The notes: generated by a model not told the origin, from the letters alone. A DNA stretch of 6,552 nucleotides from C7867-006 sp035438705 (GCA_035438705.1 DAORIV010000019.1:1-6552), one strand, 5' to 3'. Counted from the stretch's first letter, positions 1 to 5,668 are shown. Numbers and translations are program-made.

Positions 1-463
1 CTGTTAGTCCGTTTGGTTTAACCCACTTGGATGCAACTTTTGCCAAAACTTTTGTGGGTGCGAGACCAATAGATACAGAAACACCCAGCTCTTCGTTTAC
101 TTCTTTTTTTATTCGCTCGGCGATTTGCTTGTATGACATATAGAGTGGCTTATCTAGTCCAGTTAGATCTGCAAAACATTCGTCTATACTGTATTCCTCA
201 ACGTCGTCCGCATACCTGCGCACGATATCAAACATTTTTTCTGAATACATTACGTATGATGCGTAGTCGCCCGGCAAAACCAAAACTTTTGGAAAATCTT
301 TTTTCACACGATAAATAGGCATACCTCGTGTTATGCCGAGAGCTTTGGCTTCGTATGAAAGTGCAGAAACAATCCCACGCTCCTGCCCGGTCACAACTGG
401 AAGTCCTTTTAGTTTCGGATTTTTTGCGACTTCGCATCCGACAAAAAAAGCATCCCCATCCAT
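1..463 (-). CDS. dinB: Y-family DNA polymerase IV (DinB/UmuC family), N-terminal part, runs off the left edge
   Basis: About 154 residues of the palm/fingers part of an error-prone translesion polymerase are visible; the rest lies beyond base 1. Seen: MDGDAFF at residues 1-7 with the first metal-binding Asp at 2, the nucleotide-binding SYEAKALGI at 36-44, the catalytic YSIDE at 91-95 (Asp94, Glu95), and the SIGLAPTKVLAKVASKW helix with KPNGLT at 131-154. All are hallmarks of the DinB/UmuC family, which copies damaged DNA. The first ATG is at 463, but the open frame extends to 508 and the residues just upstream (NRVIFH) look like the usual first beta strand of the family, so the chosen start may be too short. 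Upstream in that frame there is no ATG, GTG or TTG, only ATT codons. An AGGG lies about 11 bases before the ATG, too far for a good ribosome binding site. No terminator separates this gene from the methyltransferase ending at 513, so it is probably co-transcribed with the restriction-modification genes. Confidence 0.92.
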   Translation of the reverse strand, partial: MDGDAFFVGCEVAKNPKLKGLPVVTGQERGIVSALSYEAKALGITRGMPIYRVKKDFPKVLVLPGDYASYVMYSEKMFDIVRRYADDVEEYSIDECFADLTGLDKPLYMSYKQIAERIKKEVNEELGVSVSIGLAPTKVLAKVASKWVKPNGLT

Positions 464-512
464 ATGAAAAATTACCCTGTTTTTACTAGAAATATTTGTT
501 GAATAATTTTAA

Positions 513-1580
513 TTAATCACAAATTACATAGTGCAAATACTCAAACGTTTTTTTATTTGAATACACCCTATTTCTATCACTATCTGCTTTAAATCTTCCG
601 TATTCTTTTTTAAAATAACCATACTTTCCCCTTTTACTCATTATTTCCTTAATATCATCATGTGACATAAGTCCTTCGTTGTTATAACTTAAGAAAATGT
701 ATTTATAATTAGCATTTAAAATTAAATCTTCAAACGCTTTTTTCACCTCGCCACTTGAACAATAAAAAGATTTTTGATCTTGATAATTTCTTAGACCAGT
801 TACACCATAGACTTTTGGATAATCGTACCTGGCAATAGTTTCAAGGACATGGTAGTTAGTTGAATACTGACGCTGGTTATATGGGGGATCTAGATATAAA
901 ATATCTCCCTTGATTTTATTAATTAATTTATTTACGTCTAAATTAAAAACTTCATGATCTTGGTGATTTACTACTAACTCAGCTGGAAACAAAACAAAAG
1001 ATTTTTGGGCAGTTTTTTTTAATTGCTTCAAAAATGCACCGTAAACTGAAGCTGTGTTGGCTCTTTTATCGATTGTTTCCAAAAGTGAAGTTAGTAAAAA
1101 ATAAAATTCATTTTCATTAATCAACTCATTTTTTCTCCATTTTTCAATCTCTAATCTAATAGCATCACACTTCATACCATTAGAGTCAGAGAAATATTGC
1201 CTTGGATACTTCTTTTTCTTAGTTCCACCCAAACAATAATTTTTATAAATGAATCCCCTAACACCTCTTAAATTTGACAGGTAATTACAAACGTAATTTT
1301 CTCTATCACCAATTTTAATCCCATTCAACTCGGGCAATGTCTTGACTAGTTTTTCAAATTTTAAGTTTTTATGATTTCCTATGTAATGCTTGTTCAAAAC
1401 AAAGCTATAATATTGAATATCATTCGATATTACCTTGTAGCCTAATTTTTTAAAGTGAGTGCCAACTGCACCAGTTCCAGCAAAAAGATCACTGAAAGTT
1501 TTGGCCTTCCTGTCCACCACTTTATTTATTGAATCTTCAATAAAATCCAATAATGACAATTTACTTCCGATGTAATTCAT
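513..1580 (-). CDS. D12-class adenine-specific DNA methyltransferase of a type II restriction-modification system
   Basis: A 355-residue enzyme that should transfer a methyl group from S-adenosylmethionine to the N6 of adenine in DNA. Seen: NYIGSK at residues 2-7 (motif X), DLFAGTGAVG at 31-40 (motif I, cofactor binding), SNDIQ at 52-56 (motif II), DPPY at 231-234 (motif IV, catalytic), followed by NQRQYSTNYHVLETIARYDYP, and FLSYNNEGLMS at 296-306. This order (X, I, IV) and the DPPYN-RQY-NYH run are typical of the MethyltransfD12 family found in restriction-modification systems. The region at about 100-200 between the motifs is the likely target-recognition part. It is the third gene of the cassette, starting 5 bases after the endonuclease stop, so it is probably translated by coupling. 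It would protect the host at the cognate site. The recognition sequence cannot be read from the protein. Base composition is clearly lower in GC than dinB, which follows it. Confidence 0.93.
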   Translation of the reverse strand: MNYIGSKLSLLDFIEDSINKVVDRKAKTFSDLFAGTGAVGTHFKKLGYKVISNDIQYYSFVLNKHYIGNHKNLKFEKLVKTLPELNGIKIGDRENYVCNYLSNLRGVRGFIYKNYCLGGTKKKKYPRQYFSDSNGMKCDAIRLEIEKWRKNELINENEFYFLLTSLLETIDKRANTASVYGAFLKQLKKTAQKSFVLFPAELVVNHQDHEVFNLDVNKLINKIKGDILYLDPPYNQRQYSTNYHVLETIARYDYPKVYGVTGLRNYQDQKSFYCSSGEVKKAFEDLILNANYKYIFLSYNNEGLMSHDDIKEIMSKRGKYGYFKKEYGRFKADSDRNRVYSNKKTFEYLHYVICD

Positions 1581-1585
1581 TTATA

Positions 1586-2446
1586 TTATTTTATAACAAA
1601 CATCACCTTAGAATGAGCCAAGTATTGTTTTGAACCATATTGAAAGTTTATAGCATCGAGATTCGTTTTTTGATTAAAAAATTCATTAATTTTAGACTTT
1701 ATTAAATTATAATCTCGCTTAATTTTCCAACTTTCTTTTGGATTTTTAGTATCATAAATAATTATGAACAAACGATTATCATCTCCAAACCTTTGGCTGC
1801 CCTGAAGTTCATACATATACTTGCAAACCAAATTTGGATTTTTTAAGGCAAAATCAATATCATGTCCATCAACAAACCACTCTTTTGGTAAATTAGTAAC
1901 TTTTATGTCCACAGGTTGTTCATTCCATATTATATCGACTCCCTTAACTTTCTTAATTATTGGAACAACATTTTCATTTTCATTTATCAAATCTTCTAAA
2001 AAAACCGTACTCCAATGATTATACCAGCTAGATAAAGCATATGATTCTATACTTAAATATAAACCCTTTCTAATTGCATTTACAACCTCATTATATTTAT
2101 AAAATTTTCTAACGTAATTACTTTGAATATGACTGTCAACATCACCCTGAACCATACCCCAAATATGCTCATCAATTTTATTTAATTCATTTACAATTTC
2201 TTCATGTGTTGCCCCAGTAGTTCTGAAATTGTCATCTCTAATAGTTTTATATAACTTTCTAATATAAGAATTTATGTTTTTTGTTGATATTTTATTATTA
2301 TCAAATTCATTTAAAATCTCAGATATTGTATCTGATATGTTAGAAAAAAATCTGATATTATATTCACTACAAAAATTCTTAAGGTGTTCCTTCTTAAGTG
2401 ACTTGAGTTTTATAAAATTTGAATCTCTAATATTTACAATTGCCAT
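1586..2446 (-). CDS. Probable type II restriction endonuclease, PD-(D/E)XK-like fold
   Basis: A 286-residue protein between two DNA methyltransferase genes, with spacers of 2 and 5 bases. No named enzyme is recognised. What supports an endonuclease is the position in the cassette and a PD-(D/E)XK-like signature: an acidic helix with Glu151 (WSTVFLEDLI), then GVDIIW with Asp171, then PVDIKVTNLP with Asp180 and Lys182. This matches a nuclease core in which Asp171, Asp180 and Lys182 bind metal and activate water. The pattern V-D-(x8)-D-x-K-V-T-x-L-P resembles a group of poorly named endonucleases linked to methyltransferases. The N-terminal 80 residues are charged and helical and may bind DNA. 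It should cut DNA at a site that the two flanking methyltransferases protect. No ribosome binding site of its own is obvious; translation is probably coupled to the gene before it. Function is inferred from motif and context; specificity is unknown. Confidence 0.75.
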   Translation of the reverse strand: MAIVNIRDSNFIKLKSLKKEHLKNFCSEYNIRFFSNISDTISEILNEFDNNKISTKNINSYIRKLYKTIRDDNFRTTGATHEEIVNELNKIDEHIWGMVQGDVDSHIQSNYVRKFYKYNEVVNAIRKGLYLSIESYALSSWYNHWSTVFLEDLINENENVVPIIKKVKGVDIIWNEQPVDIKVTNLPKEWFVDGHDIDFALKNPNLVCKYMYELQGSQRFGDDNRLFIIIYDTKNPKESWKIKRDYNLIKSKINEFFNQKTNLDAINFQYGSKQYLAHSKVMFVIK

Positions 2447-2448
2447 AT

Positions 2449-3231
2449 TTAATATTTAAAAACTAATACATACTCGTGCTTAAAAATGTAATAATCACTT
2501 GATAAGGCTCTATACTTCCATATACCCTCTTTATTTTGCTTTGCTCTATTACCTTGCACATCCTTTATTATAATACTTTTTAATGTAAGTCCTAATTTTT
2601 GAACTTCACTCATACAGTAAAAACCAAGTGGAACCCACTCACCCCTAGAGTACTTGTCTCCAATTACCACAGCAAGATACCTATTTTTTTCTAAAACTTT
2701 TATACTGTTTTTTACTACATCAGAGAATTTTCTAAGAAATTCGTCAATAGATTCTGCGTTTGATAGGTCGTTTTTGTCTTCACTAAACTTTACAATATCT
2801 GCATATGGTGGGTGCAAAATTACCAATTGCGCATTACTTTTAGTATTTTTGTATAAAACCTCCGAAACCTTAAGAAATGTATTTACGTCAGCACTATCTC
2901 CTTGAATTATTTCTGAAAAATATTTTTTATTATCAACCTTAGATCTTACATGTTCAACCATATCAGACTTAATATCAATGCCAATAAAATTTCTAGATAA
3001 CTCCTCTGCAACGTATGCACTAGTGCCACTCCCAACAAATGGATCCAGAATCACATCACCTTTTCTTGTATACCTTAATATCAACTGTTTAGGTATTTGA
3101 GGAATAAAATTTCCGTGATAAAAACCGTCATGTTTACCACTGCTATCTCTTTTTGGCATCAACCATAAACTATCTGTAATAACTTCAGTTTCTTTCCATT
3201 TATTTAAGTCTAAATCATTAAAAATTGGCAT
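2449..3231 (-). CDS. N4-cytosine or N6-adenine DNA methyltransferase (PF01555-like), first gene of the restriction-modification operon
   Basis: A 260-residue site-specific DNA methyltransferase acting on exocyclic amino groups. Seen: FIPQIPKQLILRYT at residues 42-55 (motif X-like), DPFVGSGT at 63-70 (motif I, S-adenosylmethionine binding), GIDI at 84-87 (motif II), HPPY at 140-143 followed by ADIVKFS (motif IV, catalytic), VVIGDKYSRGEWVPLG at 188-203, and a C-terminal RALSSDYYIFKHEYVLVF at 241-258 typical of this branch. The catalytic tetrapeptide has His in place of the usual Asp or Ser. The linear order is X, I, IV, whereas many members of the Pfam family have IV first. It is the first gene after the promoter at 3262-3291, with a predicted leader of about 24 bases and only a weak AAAAAAAG ahead of the ATG. 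Together with the D12 enzyme it probably methylates the two strands of one asymmetric site, or the two enzymes are partly redundant. Confidence 0.9.
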   Translation of the reverse strand: MPIFNDLDLNKWKETEVITDSLWLMPKRDSSGKHDGFYHGNFIPQIPKQLILRYTRKGDVILDPFVGSGTSAYVAEELSRNFIGIDIKSDMVEHVRSKVDNKKYFSEIIQGDSADVNTFLKVSEVLYKNTKSNAQLVILHPPYADIVKFSEDKNDLSNAESIDEFLRKFSDVVKNSIKVLEKNRYLAVVIGDKYSRGEWVPLGFYCMSEVQKLGLTLKSIIIKDVQGNRAKQNKEGIWKYRALSSDYYIFKHEYVLVFKY

Positions 3232-3261
3232 ACTTTTTTTGAAATTATTTTATATAGTTAT

Positions 3262-3291
3262 ATTATAAGTGAACTATCGTTCACCTGTCTA
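3262..3291 (-). promoter_or_regulatory. Sigma70-type promoter of the restriction-modification operon
   Basis: On the minus strand TAGACA (3291-3286, five of six matches to the -35 consensus) is separated by 18 bases from a perfect TATAAT (3267-3262). The predicted transcript starts near 3255, about 24 bases before the methyltransferase ATG at 3231. The -35 overlaps the TAG stop codon of the upstream DUF2892 gene, so the promoter is squeezed into the junction. Confidence 0.72.
3269..3284. promoter_or_regulatory. Palindromic operator candidate, GAAC-N4-GTTC type (LexA/SOS-box-like)
   Basis: GTGAACGATAGTTCAC (minus strand) is a perfect 6+6 inverted repeat around GATA. It occupies 16 of the 18 bases between the -35 and -10 hexamers, so a bound protein would block RNA polymerase. 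The core GAAC-N4-GTTC is the known pattern of the LexA box of Firmicutes and Actinobacteria. No uridine run follows it, so it is not a terminator. No repressor or controller (C) protein gene is visible in the cassette, so the binding protein would be encoded elsewhere. I saw no second copy in the window. Confidence 0.55.
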
Positions 3292-4179
3292 TTTAGAATG
3301 TGGATATCTAAAACAAGAACATATTTTCTCTATAGGGCAAGTGTTTCTCCCTATCGCAGCATAGAAACCACACCATGAGAATATTGCCTCGAAAAATGCA
3401 AAACCAGAGAAGAATAATAGTATAAAGCTCCAAGAGGTAGTGATTGCCCATAGGAGCAGAGCGACACCAATAGCGAAAAGCAAAAGTCTGTCAGGTTTGC
3501 CGATGTTACTTTCTACACCTCGCACAGTGCCCTTGGCATATTTTTTCAAAATAAATCTATAAGCGAATCCGAAAATAAATGCGAGTAGATACATTGCGAC
3601 AATACTTCCCCATCCAAATGGTGAAAGAATAAAATCTATTGGAGATTTGTTGAAGAAATTCTTTTTAAGTTGCGGGATAAGTTTTACTGCGTTTATTCCT
3701 TCTTTCATATCAAAAGCTTCTACTTCACCTATTGCTAGTGAATATTTGCTGTCGTTTGTAGTGCTGAAAACTCCTATCTGATACTCGCCCGGTCCTGCAT
3801 TCACTTTGTACTCTGGACCCTTGAGGTAGTTGTCGTGGCCAAACTTTTCGAACATTTTTTCCCAAGTTAGACTTGAGCCGTCTAGCACCGCTATTTGCTC
3901 GCCGTTAAAGAAAACTATTGCGGATACATCTGTCTTTTGTCCCTCTATGTCAGGAACTAGAAGTCCAACATATAGGTTGAATGGAACTGCCGAAGTAATG
4001 GTGTACACGTCTGGCACGCCTGTAAGTTTGCCGTAGTACGCTTTGGAGATTTCTGGATCTGGGACTTCAGTCTGTCTGCTTTCTGTTATGCGAGGCTGGT
4101 GTGCGGAAACAAAAACAGGAACGAGAAAAAATACTGTTACAAAAACGAAAGAAACGAGTTTCAAAAATTTGGTTGTCAT
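3289..4179 (-). CDS. Exported/membrane protein with signal peptide, extracytoplasmic domain and C-terminal DUF2892
   Basis: A 296-residue protein of unknown function. Residues 1-26 form a signal peptide with a likely cleavage site VSA-HQ after 26. Residues 27 to about 185 form an extracytoplasmic domain rich in beta-type sequence. A membrane segment follows at about 189-210, then a short basic linker (RFILKKYAKGTVRGVESN). The last part, about 225-283, begins NIGKPDRLLLFAIGVALLL, has one or two further membrane segments and ends CGFYAAIGRNTCPIE. This matches DUF2892, the YgaP-type inner-membrane domain that usually carries cysteines near a CP motif. Cys270, Cys281, Cys287 and Cys289 cluster at the C-terminus. 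The start at 4179 is supported by the signal peptide. Nothing resembling a ribosome binding site lies ahead of it; a TACAAT hexamer ends 6 bases upstream. Composition (about 42% GC in sampled lines) resembles dinB rather than the cassette between them. Confidence 0.8.
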   Translation of the reverse strand: MTTKFLKLVSFVFVTVFFLVPVFVSAHQPRITESRQTEVPDPEISKAYYGKLTGVPDVYTITSAVPFNLYVGLLVPDIEGQKTDVSAIVFFNGEQIAVLDGSSLTWEKMFEKFGHDNYLKGPEYKVNAGPGEYQIGVFSTTNDSKYSLAIGEVEAFDMKEGINAVKLIPQLKKNFFNKSPIDFILSPFGWGSIVAMYLLAFIFGFAYRFILKKYAKGTVRGVESNIGKPDRLLLFAIGVALLLWAITTSWSFILLFFSGFAFFEAIFSWCGFYAAIGRNTCPIEKICSCFRYPHSK

Positions 4180-4185
4180 GAGGTA

Positions 4186-4191
4186 ATTGTA
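4186..4191 (-). promoter_or_regulatory. Possible -10 element for a leaderless mRNA of the DUF2892 gene
   Basis: TACAAT on the minus strand ends 6 bases before the ATG at 4179, placing the expected transcription start at or beside the start codon. No convincing -35 or TGn extension is visible, so this is weak alone. It gains support from the same geometry at 5252-5260 and 6175-6183. The 51-base intergenic stretch holds nothing else that I recognise. Confidence 0.35.
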
Positions 4192-4230
4192 CGCTATATG
4201 TGCGGGAATAGATATGAATTACTTTATAAC

Positions 4231-4767
4231 TTAGAAAAACCAACCTGTTTCTTTATAATTCTCTATCATTTCCTTACAAGTTTCTATATCACCTGATATA
4301 TCAATATCAGAATCAACACTTGGATTATTAACCCAGTCTTCTGCATCTTGTATCCTGTCATGAAGAAGAAAAAACATTGTTCTAGTTAAAATATTTGATT
4401 CATCCTCATATCCCATTGCCTTTTCTGAAAAAAATTTCATCTTCTCCTTGTCTTGATGCCAACTAGCAGCACTTATTGCATGATGATACCAGAACCAGAG
4501 TATTCTCTTTCTTCTTTCAAGTTCATACTCATCCATACTACTAGTATCAGCATTCTCTAAAATTTCTTTAACTTTATTGTGAACTAAATCCGGATTGTCG
4601 TAATCCCACAAAACCATTTTGTCGGGAGATGTAAAAGCAATTTGCTCTAGTGCAACATATTTTTTGTATAGATCTTGAGGCTCAATCGCGCCCAACAACC
4701 TATACGCCTCCGCTAATGGGCTTTCTTCCCAATTAAAACTTTCTACTTTTGGTATCCCTTCTGTCAT
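4231..4767 (-). CDS. Hypothetical acidic helical protein, 178 residues
   Basis: I do not recognise this family. The protein is acidic, has no signal peptide or membrane segment and should be cytoplasmic. Most of it looks alpha-helical: residues 15-45 (SPLAEAYRLLGAIEPQDLYK), 60-73, 80-118 with an aromatic run ILWFWYHH at 89-96, and 125-147. The paired helices at 85-147 could be a TPR-like hairpin, but no repeat is clear enough to claim it. The C-terminus ends KETGWFF. The gene starts 7 bases after the stop of the PH-domain membrane protein, so the two form an operon and may work together at the membrane. No ribosome binding site is seen in the AT-only spacer. The reading frame is well supported by length, strand and operon position; the function is unknown. 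Confidence 0.72.
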   Translation of the reverse strand: MTEGIPKVESFNWEESPLAEAYRLLGAIEPQDLYKKYVALEQIAFTSPDKMVLWDYDNPDLVHNKVKEILENADTSSMDEYELERRKRILWFWYHHAISAASWHQDKEKMKFFSEKAMGYEDESNILTRTMFFLLHDRIQDAEDWVNNPSVDSDIDISGDIETCKEMIENYKETGWFF

Positions 4768-4774
4768 ATATTTA

Positions 4775-5245
4775 TTAATTCAAACCAATAGCTTGTTTCA
4801 AAGCACTTTCTAGTTTTTCTGGTTCGTCTGTTCCTATGCGATAGACTTTTCCATTTTTCATTTTAATCTCAACTGCGTGGAATCCAGAAACATTGTAAAT
4901 CCACATGTACGGAGATATGCATAATCTTATTCCCCAACCACAGTACCAAGGGTTTCTAACCTGTGTTGCTGAAACAATATCACTGAGTAAAAATTTTTTA
5001 CGAAAAATACCATAACCAAACTTTACCTTTAGAAAATTATCTTTTATAGAAACTGTAAGTGTTGCAAATGAAGTAAGGATAACTAAAACAATCAGCATTA
5101 TTGCCGTGAATAGAAAGTTTGTTCCAGAGTCAACGGATGGAGCTTCGGCACGCGCAGTGATTTGCATCCACGCAAAAAGTACAAAAACTATGAATGAAAC
5201 AATGATCATGAGATACCCTATTTGTGTGTGTTTGTATGGTGTCAT
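4775..5245 (-). CDS. Two-helix membrane protein with a bacterial PH-like domain
   Basis: A 156-residue membrane protein. Two hydrophobic segments at about residues 9-29 and 44-65 form a hairpin in the membrane. The remainder, about 65-153, is a small beta-rich domain with SIKDNFLKVKFGYGIFRKKFLLSDI, RNPWYCGWGIR, YNVSGFHAVEIKMKNGKVYRIGT and a closing helix EPEKLESALKQAIG. This layout fits the PH-like domains of small bacterial membrane proteins of unknown role (for example the YdbT/YdbS style), in which the last helix packs on a beta barrel. The domain is probably cytoplasmic. It is the first gene of a two-gene unit with the 178-residue protein. Its start is preceded by an extended -10 rather than a ribosome binding site, suggesting a leaderless transcript. 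The assignment rests on topology and the G-hydrophobic-Y/W-GWGIR pattern; the biological role is unknown. Confidence 0.75.
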   Translation of the reverse strand: MTPYKHTQIGYLMIIVSFIVFVLFAWMQITARAEAPSVDSGTNFLFTAIMLIVLVILTSFATLTVSIKDNFLKVKFGYGIFRKKFLLSDIVSATQVRNPWYCGWGIRLCISPYMWIYNVSGFHAVEIKMKNGKVYRIGTDEPEKLESALKQAIGLN

Positions 5246-5251
5246 AGCTTT

Positions 5252-5260
5252 ATTCTAACA
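5252..5260 (-). promoter_or_regulatory. Extended -10 promoter for a leaderless mRNA of the PH-domain gene
   Basis: TGTTAGAAT on the minus strand is a TGn-extended -10. The TAGAAT ends 6 bases before the ATG at 5245, so the message would begin at the start codon. No -35 is needed for an extended -10 and none is seen. The element lies directly downstream of the uridine run of the preceding terminator (5270-5298). Confidence 0.5.
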
Positions 5261-5269
5261 TTTTTGCAT

Positions 5270-5298
5270 AAAAAAAGTGGCACCTTGCGATACCACTT
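5270..5298 (-). terminator. Rho-independent terminator with a GCAA loop, ending the 78-residue gene transcript
   Basis: On the minus strand AAGTGGTATC pairs with GGTGCCACTT in a 10-pair stem (two G-U pairs) closed by GCAA, a stable GNRA tetraloop. The run of seven T that includes the stem's last two bases completes a classic intrinsic terminator. It ends the unit that starts at the promoter 5704-5731 and separates it from the PH-domain gene. Confidence 0.85.
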
Positions 5299-5417
5299 CA
5301 ACCGAGACGAGGAGACGGTTCTTGTTCTGCCCTTACCTCTTGCGAGGGAGGTGCACTTACCCGTTTAGAGGAGCATAAGCTCCTACCTTAATCTCGGATC
5401 AACTCAATACAGAAAGA
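5299..5417 (-). ncRNA. Structured GC-rich 3' region, possible small RNA or structured 3' UTR
   Basis: The 119 bases between the TAG stop of the 78-residue gene and its terminator contain no gene of useful length but several stems on the minus strand. AGGAGC/GCTCCT with a TTAT loop lies at 5384-5369. CCTC-GCAA-GAGG, again a GNRA loop, lies at 5347-5336. CCGAGA at 5397-5392 can pair at long range with TCTCGG at 5307-5302, enclosing the other stems; this competes with a local AACCG/CGGTT hairpin at 5320-5300. Together with the terminator this looks like a compact multi-branched RNA. I do not recognise a known RNA class. It could be a processed 3' RNA, a stabilising 3' UTR, or merely GC-rich sequence that folds by chance. 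Confidence 0.35.
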
Positions 5418-5654
5418 CTACTTCTTCGTCACGAGTGAGACCTGACTGTACCCGAAGGTCTTCCCGATGATCTTCGGCAGGAAGGTCTCGTAGAACGCCA
5501 GGAGCTCATCGGTCGAGACACCAATCCTCGGACCGAGGTTGCCGAGGTCACGCTTGAGCCGATCACCCCCACCACCCACCAACCCCGTGTCGAGAATCTT
5601 CTGCTCGACGAGGAGGAGGGCGATCTCCATCCGACGCTGTTCGGTCATTGCCAT
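5418..5654 (-). CDS. Small orphan protein, 78 residues, GC-rich gene
   Basis: A small protein that I do not recognise. It has an N-terminal helix (TEQRRMEIALLLVEQKILD, residues 4-22), a glycine loop LVGGGGDRLKR at 25-35, and a C-terminal half SDELLAFYETFLPKIIGKTFG-like at about 47-68, ending in KK. It has no signal peptide. The gene is about 59% GC by count, with G or C at most third positions, against about 30-42% in its neighbours. The start at 5654 is chosen because AGAGAGG ends 6 bases before it; the second ATG, two codons later, would be too far. It has a consensus promoter (5704-5731), a strong ribosome binding site and its own terminator, so it is a single-gene unit built for high expression. 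The sharp composition shift could mean strong codon selection or acquisition from elsewhere. Confidence 0.75.
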   Translation of the reverse strand: MAMTEQRRMEIALLLVEQKILDTGLVGGGGDRLKRDLGNLGPRIGVSTDELLAFYETFLPKIIGKTFGYSQVSLVTKK

Positions 5655-5656
5655 CT

Positions 5657-5668
5657 GACACCTCTCTT
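5657..5668 (-). promoter_or_regulatory. Strong ribosome binding site of the 78-residue gene
   Basis: AGAGAGGTG on the minus strand lies about 6 bases before the ATG at 5654 and decides between the two possible starts (5654 and 5648). Most other genes in the window lack such a site. Confidence 0.65.

Noticed and set aside
133..437. Open frames 133-318 (+) and 228-437 (-)
   Set aside because: Both overlap the dinB coding region, which has clear family motifs; their translations show no domain and they are chance frames.
1821..2905. Plus-strand open frames 1821-2018, 2274-2459 and 2654-2905
   Set aside because: All lie opposite the nuclease and methyltransferase genes. Their Ser/Phe-rich translations are typical of the antisense of AT-rich genes.
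3269..3284. The palindrome as a terminator of the DUF2892 gene
   Set aside because: The stem is only six pairs with two of them at A-T-rich positions, and no T-run follows on the minus strand. It fits an operator between -35 and -10 much better.
3830..4296. Plus-strand open frames 3830-4036 and 4099-4296
   Set aside because: They are antisense to the DUF2892 gene and its upstream gap, with no ribosome binding site or recognisable domain.
5270..5298. Resemblance of GAAGTGGTATCGC to the T-box motif (AGGGTGGTACCGCG) of tRNA-sensing leaders
   Set aside because: The match is fully explained by the terminator stem. There is no recognisable stem I or specifier loop, and the downstream gene is not an aminoacyl-tRNA synthetase or amino acid gene.
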